Below, in pieces: positions 50,252 to 59,300 of a stretch of 64,000 bases of DNA. The notes beneath the pieces were generated by a model. That model worked only from the letters and a program-made list of their open reading frames with translations, did no database searches and had not been told where the DNA came from. The position numbers were made by a program, and so were the translations under genes. The stretch comes from Leptolyngbyaceae cyanobacterium C42_A2020_001 (lineage in GTDB: Bacteria > Cyanobacteriota > Cyanobacteriia > Leptolyngbyales > Leptolyngbyaceae): contig JACYLN010000141.1 of NCBI GenBank assembly GCA_015272515.1, positions 28,338 to 92,337 of the forward strand. The letters are read 5' to 3'. Position 1 is the first letter of the stretch. Every line of letters begins with the position of its first letter.

Positions 50252-51670
50252 TTACCAGGGATTTCCAATCATCGTAAAAGCTGCCCAATAGTAGGGATGT
50301 GACAAATTGTTTTGAGCGTATGCAGCAATTTCTGGTGATAAGGGCACCGTAGTTCCAGACCGTAACGCCAGGTTTGCGTTTAAATTTACGCGCCGTTTTA
50401 ACATTGCCAGTTGCGCCCGCCTCAGAGCTTCTGACTTGATTGGAGCCGTTTTTAACTGGCGATAAAATTCTGTCATTAGCACGAGGGTTCCAGCATCACT
50501 CACCGACCACAAGCTGGCTAATGCCGCCTTGCTGCCAGACTGTACTGCCAATCCAGCAAAGCCCAACTCTGCCTGGGGATCACCCAACGCCGTGCGGCAG
50601 GCACTCAACACTAATAGTTGCACCACTGGAACTCGTAACCCTAATTCTCGCAATTGATTCGGGCGCACTTTGCGATCCCAAAACTGGATAAACGACTCGT
50701 TGACCGATCCTGGTTGAAATTCGGCATGGGTCGCCAGATGCACAATGCCGTAGGGCGTTTTGGAACGCTTGGATTTTAAGTTGGCAACCGTAAAGTCTTG
50801 ATTCAGTAGGGAATCGCCCTGCCATAAGGCATCAGAAACGGCGACCAGTTCAGTTGGCACGGCAGGTAAAGGGGGCTGACTCTGAAATTCAGAGGCTCCC
50901 ATTGCTAAAACCTGAACTCCTTGCATCACGGCAGGATGCTGATCAAGCAGGTTAAAGGCAGGAATGATTGCCAGGCTGTACTTTTCCACTAAAAAGCGTT
51001 CTCCATCGTGCAATGCCGCCATCGGCAAGCTTCGCAAACCGCTACCCAGGCAAAATATTAGGGAATCGATTCCTTGCGCCTTTAAGCTTGGCTCTAGAGG
51101 AGCAATGAGCCATTGATGCAATTGCTTGGCGGCAGGCAGATAGTCCTGTGGGCGCGACAGGGAATCCACAACGCCCATGCGGAAGGTTTGCGCGGTTTCT
51201 AACAGCGCAGCTCGTTTTGCGTCGGTAATGCGGCGATGAATGGGTTTTCCACTGGGGGGAACCAGAATCAGTTCTAAATGCGTGGGGGTGGGGATGGCGT
51301 AAACCAGAGCTGTTTTCTTGCCGGTTAAGCGATGCAGGCGCTCCAGCGATCGCATTATCTGCTCCAGGCTCAAATACTGACTGGTGAGTTGCCCTTGATA
51401 ATAATCTTCAAATTGCTTTTTCCAGCCCAGTTCCACCTGCCGAATGGCATCTTCCACATTGTTCTGATCCAGGGCTTTGACCAGTTGTTCGACGTTGAGC
51501 CGCTTAGAAGCAGGTTGTTTGAGCTTTTCTTGAATAGACGCAGTTGGTTGAATAGGTTGAGCGATCGCAGCTTCGGCAGATACACCCTTTGCGGAAATCG
51601 CAATTGCACTCGAACTTACTGCCAGCGCTGCCGCTAAGACCAATCCACGGGGCAATTGAATCGGTGTCAT
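50252..51670 (-). CDS. Secreted CHAT domain protein
   Basis: 472 residues. A signal peptide (LVLAAALAVSSSAIAISAKG) with a cleavage region near SAEAAIA is followed by a helical linker (about 55-115, EQLVKALDQNNVEDAIRQVE). The CHAT domain (about 175-470) has His315 in IVHLATHAEF and Cys358 in VLSACRTALGD, the caspase-like dyad. It is a presumed periplasmic or secreted peptidase. It is first in the operon with the sigma factor. A 27-bp inverted repeat sits 21-47 bp before its ATG. It lacks a clear Shine-Dalgarno. Confidence 0.9.
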   Translation of the reverse strand: MTPIQLPRGLVLAAALAVSSSAIAISAKGVSAEAAIAQPIQPTASIQEKLKQPASKRLNVEQLVKALDQNNVEDAIRQVELGWKKQFEDYYQGQLTSQYLSLEQIMRSLERLHRLTGKKTALVYAIPTPTHLELILVPPSGKPIHRRITDAKRAALLETAQTFRMGVVDSLSRPQDYLPAAKQLHQWLIAPLEPSLKAQGIDSLIFCLGSGLRSLPMAALHDGERFLVEKYSLAIIPAFNLLDQHPAVMQGVQVLAMGASEFQSQPPLPAVPTELVAVSDALWQGDSLLNQDFTVANLKSKRSKTPYGIVHLATHAEFQPGSVNESFIQFWDRKVRPNQLRELGLRVPVVQLLVLSACRTALGDPQAELGFAGLAVQSGSKAALASLWSVSDAGTLVLMTEFYRQLKTAPIKSEALRRAQLAMLKRRVNLNANLALRSGTTVPLSPEIAAYAQNNLSHPYYWAAFTMIGNPW

Positions 51671-51690
51671 GGGTGTTTAGTGAACTCGGT

Positions 51691-51717
51691 AAATAACGAC
51701 AAGATTTGTCATTATTT
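51691..51717 (-). promoter_or_regulatory. 27-bp inverted repeat before the CHAT operon
   Basis: AAATAACGACAA (51691-51702), three bases, TTGTCATTATTT (51706-51717): a 12-bp arm pair with a single mismatch, 21 bp upstream of the secreted CHAT start. It fits an operator for a dimeric regulator or an RNA stem controlling the first gene. Confidence 0.5.
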
Positions 51718-51787
51718 AACTACCTTACAAGAGCTTCCCTCAAAGTAAAAAGCTCCGGTAGGGTGAGAGTTGTGTGAATAAACGTGT

Positions 51788-51844
51788 CCATGTCCAAATC
51801 CATAATTCTTTTGAAGCAACTCTCAGAGTATGGGCTGGACATGG
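51788..51844 (-). terminator. Inverted repeat after the serpin gene
   Basis: CCATGTCCA (51788-51796) pairs with TGGACATGG (51836-51844), with further weaker pairing inside, directly after the serpin stop. Probably a terminator or RNA-stabilising stem; no T-run follows. A second short stem GAGCTT..AAGCTC lies at 51731-51755. Confidence 0.45.
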
Positions 51845-51849
51845 TTGAT

Positions 51850-53172
51850 TTACGGATTCACAATCGATCCCATAAACAGAATTGTCCCAGTTTGATTGTC
51901 GCGAATAGCGCAGAAGAAGGGGCGATCAACCGTCATCTGGAACGGCTCGGTTGGAATTGCGGCAGTCATGCGAATCTCAATTGAGGTAACGGCAGCGGCT
52001 TCCGTACCTTCTTCATTCACTTCCACAAACGTCTTATGTTTCACTCGATTAATTCTAGTGGGCACCTGGCTCAAGTTGGAAAAATTAGCCCCGTTTGTAA
52101 ACACAGTTGCCATGCCCATTTGCGACAAAATGCGGCGAAGTTCAACCTCGTATTCCAGCTTGAAGCGTGGAATCTGAATTGAACCCTGACGATTGCGGAA
52201 CTGGGGCATCCACTGTTCCCAGTTTTCAGCCGTCAGGTTGCGCTGGAGTTCAGTTAGACTCGATGATTTTTTGGGCAACAGAATCACCATGCTCATGCGT
52301 CGCCCTTCACCGTAGGGCAGCATCACTCCCTGAAACAGGTTGGTGTCGGCATAACGATATTCACCCTGCTGCGCCATCATCGGATGTTGCTTAGAACCGC
52401 CACTGGCTGTGTAGAAAGGCTTTTGGGTCGTTTTTTGCTTGTCAAATGGTCGCGACCAGTCGCCTTTAAAATAGATGGCATTGATTAGTACCATCACATC
52501 ATCTTGATTGAGTTGATCGACGATTTTGTTGATTTTGCCGCGGGTATTTTGGCTGACCCAACCGTTAATTGTTGGAACTGACTGGGGATCGGCAAAGTTG
52601 AGTTCAGTCACCTTCGCTTCATAAAATTGGCGATTGTTCTGAAGAAATTCTGGCTTGAAGGGAACACCCTGCCGCGCCCAAAGCGAGTTGGCGATCGCCA
52701 ATTGCACTTGCGGATCAGGATTTTCCAACAAATTTTTCAATTCAGCATTGGCTTGGTTCAGCGCTTGCAGACTCATACCTTGCACTTCCAGGGTTTTCGC
52801 GATCGCTTGCTGCGTTTCCCCAGCCGCCCCGTTATGAACCATTGCCAGCGCGATCGCCACACTCGATGGCGACACAAACACGTTCTTGTTGGCATCTTGA
52901 GCAGCGATCGCCGAAAACAGCTTGAACCCAAAGCGAGTGTTGGCACTCACCAGTTGGGGATTGATTGAGTTAGAACGTTGAGCCATCACTTTGGGAGCCT
53001 GTTGACGAGGAGAAGCATTCAGAGATTGGTCATTTACCAGTGTAGGACGCGCATTTTCTGATGGTTTTGCCCAGACTGGCTCCACCTGCGCCAACCGCAC
53101 CCAACCCGCCAATCCCAAAAGCAACAAGCTGCCTGCTGCCACCGCACCCATTCTCAAGCGTTGCCGTCCCAT
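51850..53172 (-). CDS. Serpin-family protease inhibitor, exported
   Basis: 440 residues from ATG 53172, chosen for the GGGAGG 6 nt upstream. A hydrophobic anchor or signal (AVAAGSLLLLGLAGWVRLA) precedes about 50 disordered residues. The serpin fold follows: NVFVSPSSVAIALAMVHNGA, LINAIYFKGDWSRPF, and the hinge VNEEGTEAAAVTSIEI leading to a reactive loop and the end strand RPFFCAIRDNQTGTILFMGS. The intact hinge (GTEAAA) predicts an inhibitory serpin. The scissile residue falls around R-M-T, suggesting serine or cysteine protease targets rather than classic caspases. Its direct neighbour is a secreted CHAT protease-like gene. Confidence 0.93.
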   Translation of the reverse strand: MGRQRLRMGAVAAGSLLLLGLAGWVRLAQVEPVWAKPSENARPTLVNDQSLNASPRQQAPKVMAQRSNSINPQLVSANTRFGFKLFSAIAAQDANKNVFVSPSSVAIALAMVHNGAAGETQQAIAKTLEVQGMSLQALNQANAELKNLLENPDPQVQLAIANSLWARQGVPFKPEFLQNNRQFYEAKVTELNFADPQSVPTINGWVSQNTRGKINKIVDQLNQDDVMVLINAIYFKGDWSRPFDKQKTTQKPFYTASGGSKQHPMMAQQGEYRYADTNLFQGVMLPYGEGRRMSMVILLPKKSSSLTELQRNLTAENWEQWMPQFRNRQGSIQIPRFKLEYEVELRRILSQMGMATVFTNGANFSNLSQVPTRINRVKHKTFVEVNEEGTEAAAVTSIEIRMTAAIPTEPFQMTVDRPFFCAIRDNQTGTILFMGSIVNP

Positions 53173-53499
53173 CTTTGTCCTCCCACCCTTACCAATCATC
53201 ACAACACCAATGCTCTACACAGTCAGCATGGCATGGTCAGGATGACGCAGCACGACGGTTACGGTTCCAGTAACGGAATGGGGAATGGGGAATGGGCTTC
53301 TGCCGTGAGCGGTTCCGCTGAGGTCACCGAACGCGATCAGCCGAACGGGAATGGGGGATTGAAGATTGAGGACTGGAGATTGGTAATTGGGAATGGGGGC
53401 TTAGGGGTTAGGATGAGATGATAAAGTTTCAGAGCAAAAGTTTCAGAGCAATTGTTTCTGCTACAGCAGCTTAGCACTAGCCTTCAGTTGGAAAAATTA
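53173..53499. other. Repeat-rich gap
   Basis: 327 bp with no gene. It holds GGAATGG heptamers (53276-53301), a GCTGAGG..AACGCGATCAGCCGAAC-type repeat and several GGGAATG units. It should also carry the serpin promoter and the promoter of the antitoxin gene. Confidence 0.45.
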
Positions 53500-53766
53500 A
53501 TGTCTAAAACTTTAACTATTACTTTGCCTGACGAACTTGAGCAAGCTTTAATTCAAACCGCTACTCAAACCAATCAATCTGCTGAAGACATCATTTTGCA
53601 ATTACTGACTCAAAAATTAATTCCATCTTCTCCAGTTTCTGACCTCACAACCGATCCACTCTTTCAACTGGCAGGCTGCATCAGTAGTGAACTAACAGAC
53701 GTTGCAGAGAATCACGACTATTACATTGGTCAAGCCTTGTACAAAGAGATGCATCGCAGTGAGTAA
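53500..53766 (+). CDS. Antitoxin-like protein of a PIN toxin pair
   Basis: 88 residues starting MSKTLTITLPDELEQALIQT, a ribbon-helix-helix-type start (strand, then two helices with SAEDIILQLLTQKL). The C-terminal part is variable and would embrace the toxin. Its stop overlaps the GTG of a PIN-domain gene by 8 bp, the usual coupling in toxin-antitoxin pairs. The toxin is broken, so this may be an orphan antitoxin that survives only by chance or has other DNA targets. Confidence 0.78.
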   Translation: MSKTLTITLPDELEQALIQTATQTNQSAEDIILQLLTQKLIPSSPVSDLTTDPLFQLAGCISSELTDVAENHDYYIGQALYKEMHRSE

Positions 53767-54078
53767 CCTTTTTGTAGATATTTCTGGATGGGCTAGCTTT
53801 TTCACCAAAACAGAACCTACGCACCTCCAAGCTGTTCAATCTCTGGGAAGTGCTCGTCAACAAAACCACACCATATTCACCAGCAACTATATTCTTGCTG
53901 AGTTATTGATCACGCTGCCTGGGAACTTTGCCAAAGTCGCCCAGACAAACCTTGGTCGCTTGTCGATTGTTCATCTTCTGTTCTAATGCAGCAACTGAGT
54001 ATTCAAACAGCACTTACAACTGATCATCATTTTGAGCAAGCTGGGTTTATTTGTCTGCTGAAACAGTCAAAAGATTAG
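53759..54078 (+). pseudogene. PIN-domain (VapC-like) toxin, deleted and frameshifted
   Basis: GTG 53759 starts MSNLFVDISGWASFFTKTEP, with the first catalytic Asp in FVD. The frame runs through TIFTSNYILAELLITLP and stops at 53985. A different frame just upstream reads SLVDCSSSVLMQQLSIQTAL, then TDHHFEQAGFICLLK to TAG at 54076-54078, which is the expected PIN C-terminus with its late Asp. About 50 residues of the middle are missing, and there is one frameshift. The RNase is thus inactive. Confidence 0.8.
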
Positions 54079-54140
54079 ATAGTTACCTAACTAAACTTCA
54101 ACCAATCTTACATTAACTCTTCTGACCTTTCTATCCCTTT

Positions 54141-55769
54141 ATGTATTTATTCAAATCTCCTATTTTTAAGATGATTCTGCCAACGCTAATAATTTTTCTG
54201 CTGTTGCGGTTGGTGTTCTGGTTCAATACCTTTCCTAATCCAGATGAGGCGTATTACTGGCTATGGGGGCAGCATCCAGATTTTTCCTATTATGATCACC
54301 CACCGTTTCAGGCATGGGTTCAGGGACTATTTACTAAGATATTTGGTCAATCTCTTTCTACATTACGACTGCCAAATTTGATTAGCAGTGGCGTGTTTTT
54401 TTATACCTATTATCAAATTACTCGGTATCTTTATGGCAGAAATGGAAATCATTATTTTTGGGTTGCGATCGCGCTCTTAATTGCTTCCCCACTCTATTTT
54501 CTATTTCTGGCGCTGGCATGGCATGATCATTGGCTAATTACATTTTCATTGATTGCCGCGTTTCAATTTATTCAGTTTCTAGATAGTTATACAAATGACG
54601 GGAAAGGCAGTAGCAAACACCTGTACATCGCCGCGATCGCGCTGGGGTTGGCGTTGCTCTGCAAATATAATGCGGTATTTATTGGCGTGGGTTGTCTGGC
54701 AGCGGTGGTGTTTAACCAACAGTGGCGCGGATTATTGCGCGATCGCCGCCTTTACCTGGCAATTCTCATCACCCTCTCTTTCTTGCTGCCGATTCTGATC
54801 TGGAATGTTACCAACGATTTCCAATCGTTTCGTTACTACAGCGATCGCAGCATCGATAATACTGGTTTTCGCTTAAAAATTGGTGAAACCCTGAAGTTCA
54901 TCGCCTTTTCGATTTTGATGCTCTCACCCATCAACGTTTGGGCGATTGTGCAAACCTTGAGAACCTCTACAAAACCGTTTGCAAACGAGAGCACTTCGGC
55001 ATATCCTGCGATCGCCTTCTGGATCTTCACCACCTCTACCCTCACCCTCATCGTCTTATCCCTCTTCTCCACTGCCCTTTATTATTGGAACATTCTTGCC
55101 TATTTGCTGCTATTTCCCCTATTGCCGCAGGTTTTCCTCAGGAAAAAGACAGGAGTCAGGAGTCAGGAGTCAGGAGATGGAGGAGGTAAGGGAGTTAGGG
55201 AGTGGAAGAGCGGACAAGTAAGCGAAATGCCATCCTCTTCCCCCTCCTCCCCCTCTCCCTCCCCTTCCTCATTCCCCCGTCCCTCCTGCCTTTTCTACGC
55301 CGGACAGTTCTATGGGCTTCTGTTTGCCGCTTTACTTGTGTTTCATTACAGTTTGTTGCCGCTGTCGGTGTTTAGCAGTGGGGACAGTGACCCGGATTCG
55401 CGGCTGTTATTTGGGTGGGAGCAGGTTGAAGCGATCGTGCAACAGCAAGCAGCGGAGTTGGGTGAACAGTCGTTTTTGGTGACGGCAGACTATCGCACCG
55501 CATCGGCGTTGGCGTATCAATTGAATAATCCGGATGTGCTAGCGATTTCTGACCGGGTTGATCAGTTTGATTTTTGGTATGACGCAAACAAGTTGAAGGG
55601 GCGTAATGCTGTGATTTTGGCGGATGATTGGCATCCTCTAACGCCTAAACTGCTATCCCAATTTGAACGCACTTCAGAACCACAAACGTTTGCCGTTAAG
55701 CGATTTGGCTTCTGGATTAAGAATTACCATGTGGTCAAAGCCTATGCTTTTCACGACCAGATCAGATAA
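54141..55769 (+). CDS. GT39/ArnT-type membrane glycosyltransferase
   Basis: 542 residues, about 10-11 hydrophobic helices. The first loop has NPDEAYYWLWGQHPDFSYYD followed by HPPF, the acidic motif of the GT39/ArnT/PMT superfamily, and ALAWHDHWLI follows later. It transfers a sugar from a polyprenyl phosphate to an acceptor in the periplasm. Residues about 335-383, between two helices, are a Ser/Pro-rich stretch encoded by an in-frame low-complexity insert. The acceptor (lipid, glycan or protein) cannot be told from the neighbours. Confidence 0.88.
   Translation: MYLFKSPIFKMILPTLIIFLLLRLVFWFNTFPNPDEAYYWLWGQHPDFSYYDHPPFQAWVQGLFTKIFGQSLSTLRLPNLISSGVFFYTYYQITRYLYGRNGNHYFWVAIALLIASPLYFLFLALAWHDHWLITFSLIAAFQFIQFLDSYTNDGKGSSKHLYIAAIALGLALLCKYNAVFIGVGCLAAVVFNQQWRGLLRDRRLYLAILITLSFLLPILIWNVTNDFQSFRYYSDRSIDNTGFRLKIGETLKFIAFSILMLSPINVWAIVQTLRTSTKPFANESTSAYPAIAFWIFTTSTLTLIVLSLFSTALYYWNILAYLLLFPLLPQVFLRKKTGVRSQESGDGGGKGVREWKSGQVSEMPSSSPSSPSPSPSSFPRPSCLFYAGQFYGLLFAALLVFHYSLLPLSVFSSGDSDPDSRLLFGWEQVEAIVQQQAAELGEQSFLVTADYRTASALAYQLNNPDVLAISDRVDQFDFWYDANKLKGRNAVILADDWHPLTPKLLSQFERTSEPQTFAVKRFGFWIKNYHVVKAYAFHDQIR
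55147..55290. repeat. In-frame low-complexity insertion in the glycosyltransferase gene
   Basis: Three GGAGTCA heptamers (55150-55172), then purine-rich and then CCTCCCC-rich tracts. About 144 bp encode residues 335-383 without breaking the frame, in a predicted loop between helices. Confidence 0.7.
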
Positions 55770-55792
55770 GTTCTGCGATCGCTCATCAAGTT

Positions 55793-56365
55793 TTATATCA
55801 GTTGGGAGACTTTTTCGTAAAGCGCTGAAATTTCGCAAGCGAAGCCAATACTGGCAAATTCAATTGTGTCTCCTGTTTTGTAAATAGAAGGAATCCACAA
55901 GTTATCCGATTTACGTTGAAAACGTTCCATTAACATTTGATTTTGGTGAATCAGAACGTATTCTTCAAAGGTTGGATTGGATTTGTAATCTGCAAATTTA
56001 TCGCCTCGGTCAAATGCCTCGGTTGAGTCCGATAAAACCTCAATAATCAGTTTCGGATGCAGAATGAAATCTTCATTGGAGTTGAGGTCGCGATCGACAC
56101 ACGTAACAGCCAGAGCTGGGTAATAAAAGAGGTCGAGGGCTGGTAGACGAACTTTCATATTGGTTGCGTAGGCAATGCAACTTGTCCCTCGTAAGTGATT
56201 GACCAGCAGGGCGGAGAGATTTCCTGTAATAATCACGTGGGCTTTACTGGCTCCTGCCATTGCCACCATTTGCCCCTGGAGGTATTCGTGTTTAATGGGG
56301 CTGAGGCGCTCAATTTCTAAATAGTCCTCTGGAGAGAAGTAAGCGTGCCCTTTACTTACTGTCAT
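55793..56365 (-). CDS. Uma2-family endonuclease-like protein (DUF820)
   Basis: 190 residues with the Uma2 pattern: FSPEDYLEIERLSPIKHEYL, GQMVAMAGASKAHVIITGNL, PKLIIEVLSDSTEAFDRGDK and EEYVLIHQNQ. These are PD-(D/E)XK-fold nuclease relatives found in very many copies in cyanobacteria, of unknown role. The family's first catalytic Asp (YPD) reads YPA here (in DLFYYPALAVTC), so activity may be lost. It is 27 bp upstream of mfd on the same strand. Confidence 0.88.
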   Translation of the reverse strand: MTVSKGHAYFSPEDYLEIERLSPIKHEYLQGQMVAMAGASKAHVIITGNLSALLVNHLRGTSCIAYATNMKVRLPALDLFYYPALAVTCVDRDLNSNEDFILHPKLIIEVLSDSTEAFDRGDKFADYKSNPTFEEYVLIHQNQMLMERFQRKSDNLWIPSIYKTGDTIEFASIGFACEISALYEKVSQLI

Positions 56366-56392
56366 AATCGGCTATTCTCCTGAGTCATCTAC

Positions 56393-59300
56393 TCACGATA
56401 CGGTTGCCAGTTCCGGTAAGGCTCCTTGCATCTTGCCCAGCCAATTAATCAGGTTATCTAACTGCTGATCGGCATTGAGCACCCCCAAACCGCGAACGGT
56501 GACCTTGCCAGGAGTGAACACAAAGCGGGAGTGGAGATGCTCTGGCAGATTGGCTTTGAGCAGGTTCCAGGCGGGTTCTTCCATTGGCGTTTCCAACGCA
56601 ACGTGCTGGTTGCCATCTGGTTTAATTCGGGAAAAGCCCAGTTTTTTGCCGATTTGTTTCAGTTCTACAATTCGCAAGAGTTGCTGCGTGGCAGTGGGAA
56701 TCGTGCCATAGCGATCGCTGAGATCGGCGGCAATCTGGGTCAGTTCGGCTTTGGTGTTGGCAGTGGCGATCGCGCGGTAAGCACTCATCTTTTGATCCAG
56801 GTCAGGAATGTAATCGGCAGGAATAAAGGCTGTGAGGTTGAGATCGATCTGGGTGTCGTCCACTTTAGGAATTTCCTGACCACGAATTTCACCGATCGCT
56901 TCTTCTAGCATCTCCACGTAGAGATCAAACCCGATGGCTTCCATTTGCCCCGATTGTTCTGCTCCGAGCAGATTACCCACGCCACGAATTTCCATATCCC
57001 GCATCGCCAATTGATAGCCAGAACCGAGTTGGGCGAATTCTTGAATCGCTCGCAGTCGTTGACGAGCCGTATCAGTTAACTGAGCACCTTTGGGGTAGAA
57101 CAACCAGGCGTGAGCCTGAATTCCAGACCGCCCGACTCGTCCCCGGAGTTGATAGAGTTGGGATAAACCAAACCGATTGGCATCTTCAATCAAGATAGTG
57201 TTGACTCTGGGAATATCTAAACCAGACTCAATAATCGTAGTACAAACAAGAATTTCAGCTTCACCTTCGCTAAAGGTCAGCATGGTGGATTCCAGTTCCG
57301 CTTCGGGCATTTGTCCGTGGGCGATCGCAATTCGCACGTTGGGCACCATTTCTCGCAGGCGCGCCGAAATTTCCTCAATCCCTTCCACCCGTGGTACCAC
57401 GTAAAATACCTGCCCGCCGCGATCGAGTTCTTGCCGAATTGCCGATCGCACCACTTCTGGGTCGTAGGGTGCCAGATGGGTTTTGATCGGGCGACGGGAT
57501 GGCGGCGGCGTGGTAATCAGGCTCATTTCTCGCACACCTGATAGCGCCATGTAGAGGGTTCTCGGAATCGGTGTCGCGCTTAACGTCAGCACATCCACTT
57601 GGGTTCTGAGGGATTTAATTTTCTCCTTCTGGTTCACCCCAAACCGTTGTTCTTCATCTACCACCAACAGCCCCAAATCGCGAAACTCTACGCCCTTACC
57701 CAAAAGCTGATGCGTACCCACCACCACATCCAGTTCGCCCGTTTTCATCCGCTGCAAAATCTCTTTGCGTTCCTGCGCTGTGCGGAAGCGGTTCAGCAAT
57801 CCTACTTGAATCGGGTAGGGGGCAAAGCGTTCTTTCAACGTGTGGTAATGCTGCTGGGTGAGAATGGTGGTTGGCGCTAGCAACGCCACCTGTTTGCCGG
57901 ATGTCACCGCTTTAAAGATGGCGCGAATTGCAACCTCTGTTTTGCCAAATCCCACATCCCCGCAGACGAGCCGATCCATGGGGCGATCGCTCTGCATATC
58001 CAACTTCACATCTTGGGTCGCCTTCAACTGGTCGGGCGTAGGTTGGTAAGGAAACGAGTCTTCCATTTCCTGTTGCCAGGGAGCATCTTCCGGGAATGAA
58101 AAGCCAATTTGCTGGGCCCGCTGGGCGTAGAGTTGCAGCAGATCCACTGCCACCTTTTTCACCGCTTTACGAACTTTGCTCTTGGTTTTCTCCCACGCCT
58201 TGCCCGACATTTTATTCAGTTCTGGCGGAGCTTCTCCCACCCCCCGAAACCGCGACAGAGAACTGAGTTGATCTGCCGCTACCCGCAACAATCCATCGGC
58301 GTATTGAATCACCAAATACTCGCGAGTTTCCCGGTTAATCGTCAAACTTTCCAGCTTGATGAATTTGCCAATGCCATGATTACGATGCACCACGTAATCA
58401 CCCGGTTCCAGCTTGTTCGGATCAATTTGTTTAGAAGCAGCACGGCGACGTTTGCGAATGTAGCTGGGGGTTGCCAGGGTGTGTTGTCCAAAAAATTCCC
58501 GATCCGTGACAACCACGAGCCGGAAGGTGGGTAGAATAAAGCCCTCCAGTTCTGCCAAGCCGGAATATTTCACGGCAACGGGAACGTGCTGGGTTTGCAA
58601 TTTGTCGATCGCCAGAAAGTCTCTGGGATTGGGGACAAACTGCGCTGGACAATCATGCTCTTGCAGCAGCGCCACCGAGCGGGATGGTTGGGCTGACACC
58701 AGCCAGATGGAAAAGCCGCGATCGCGTTCATCTCGTAGAGTTTCAGCCAATCGCGCAAACTGATGTGGAATCGCGGGTACTGGACGACTGGCCAGGTTGA
58801 TGGAGCCAGAGTTTGAAGCCGTCGTCACTTCTGCCAGTTCCGTGAGATGCAAACATTCAAACGCCTGAACTTGCGCTAGCGATTCTGCAAACGAGCGATG
58901 CACTTTCGGTAGTGGAGCTTTTTCCGAATCCCGTTCGGCTGAGCGGTTCTGTCGAGCCTCACCGTCGAGACGCTCACGTCGAAGCCCATTCCCTACCTCC
59001 TGCCAATGCTCCTCCGCGTGTTCAAACCAGCGATCGCCGTGCGCCTGACACTGCTCCGGCTCATCAATGGCGACGAGCGTATCTTCAGGTAAATAATCCA
59101 GCAGAGAGGCGGGTTGCTCAAATGCAAAACCCAGAAAACGCCGCGATCCTTCCAGCGATTGTCCTGCTTCAACCAATTCTTGCGCTTCGGGGTTGAGGTA
59201 AGCGTTGACTTGTTCCGTCGCTGCTGCTGTTAATGCGGATTGGATGATGGGTGCGTAACTGGTGGGCGTGATTACCAATTGTTCAATTCGATCCAGCGAT

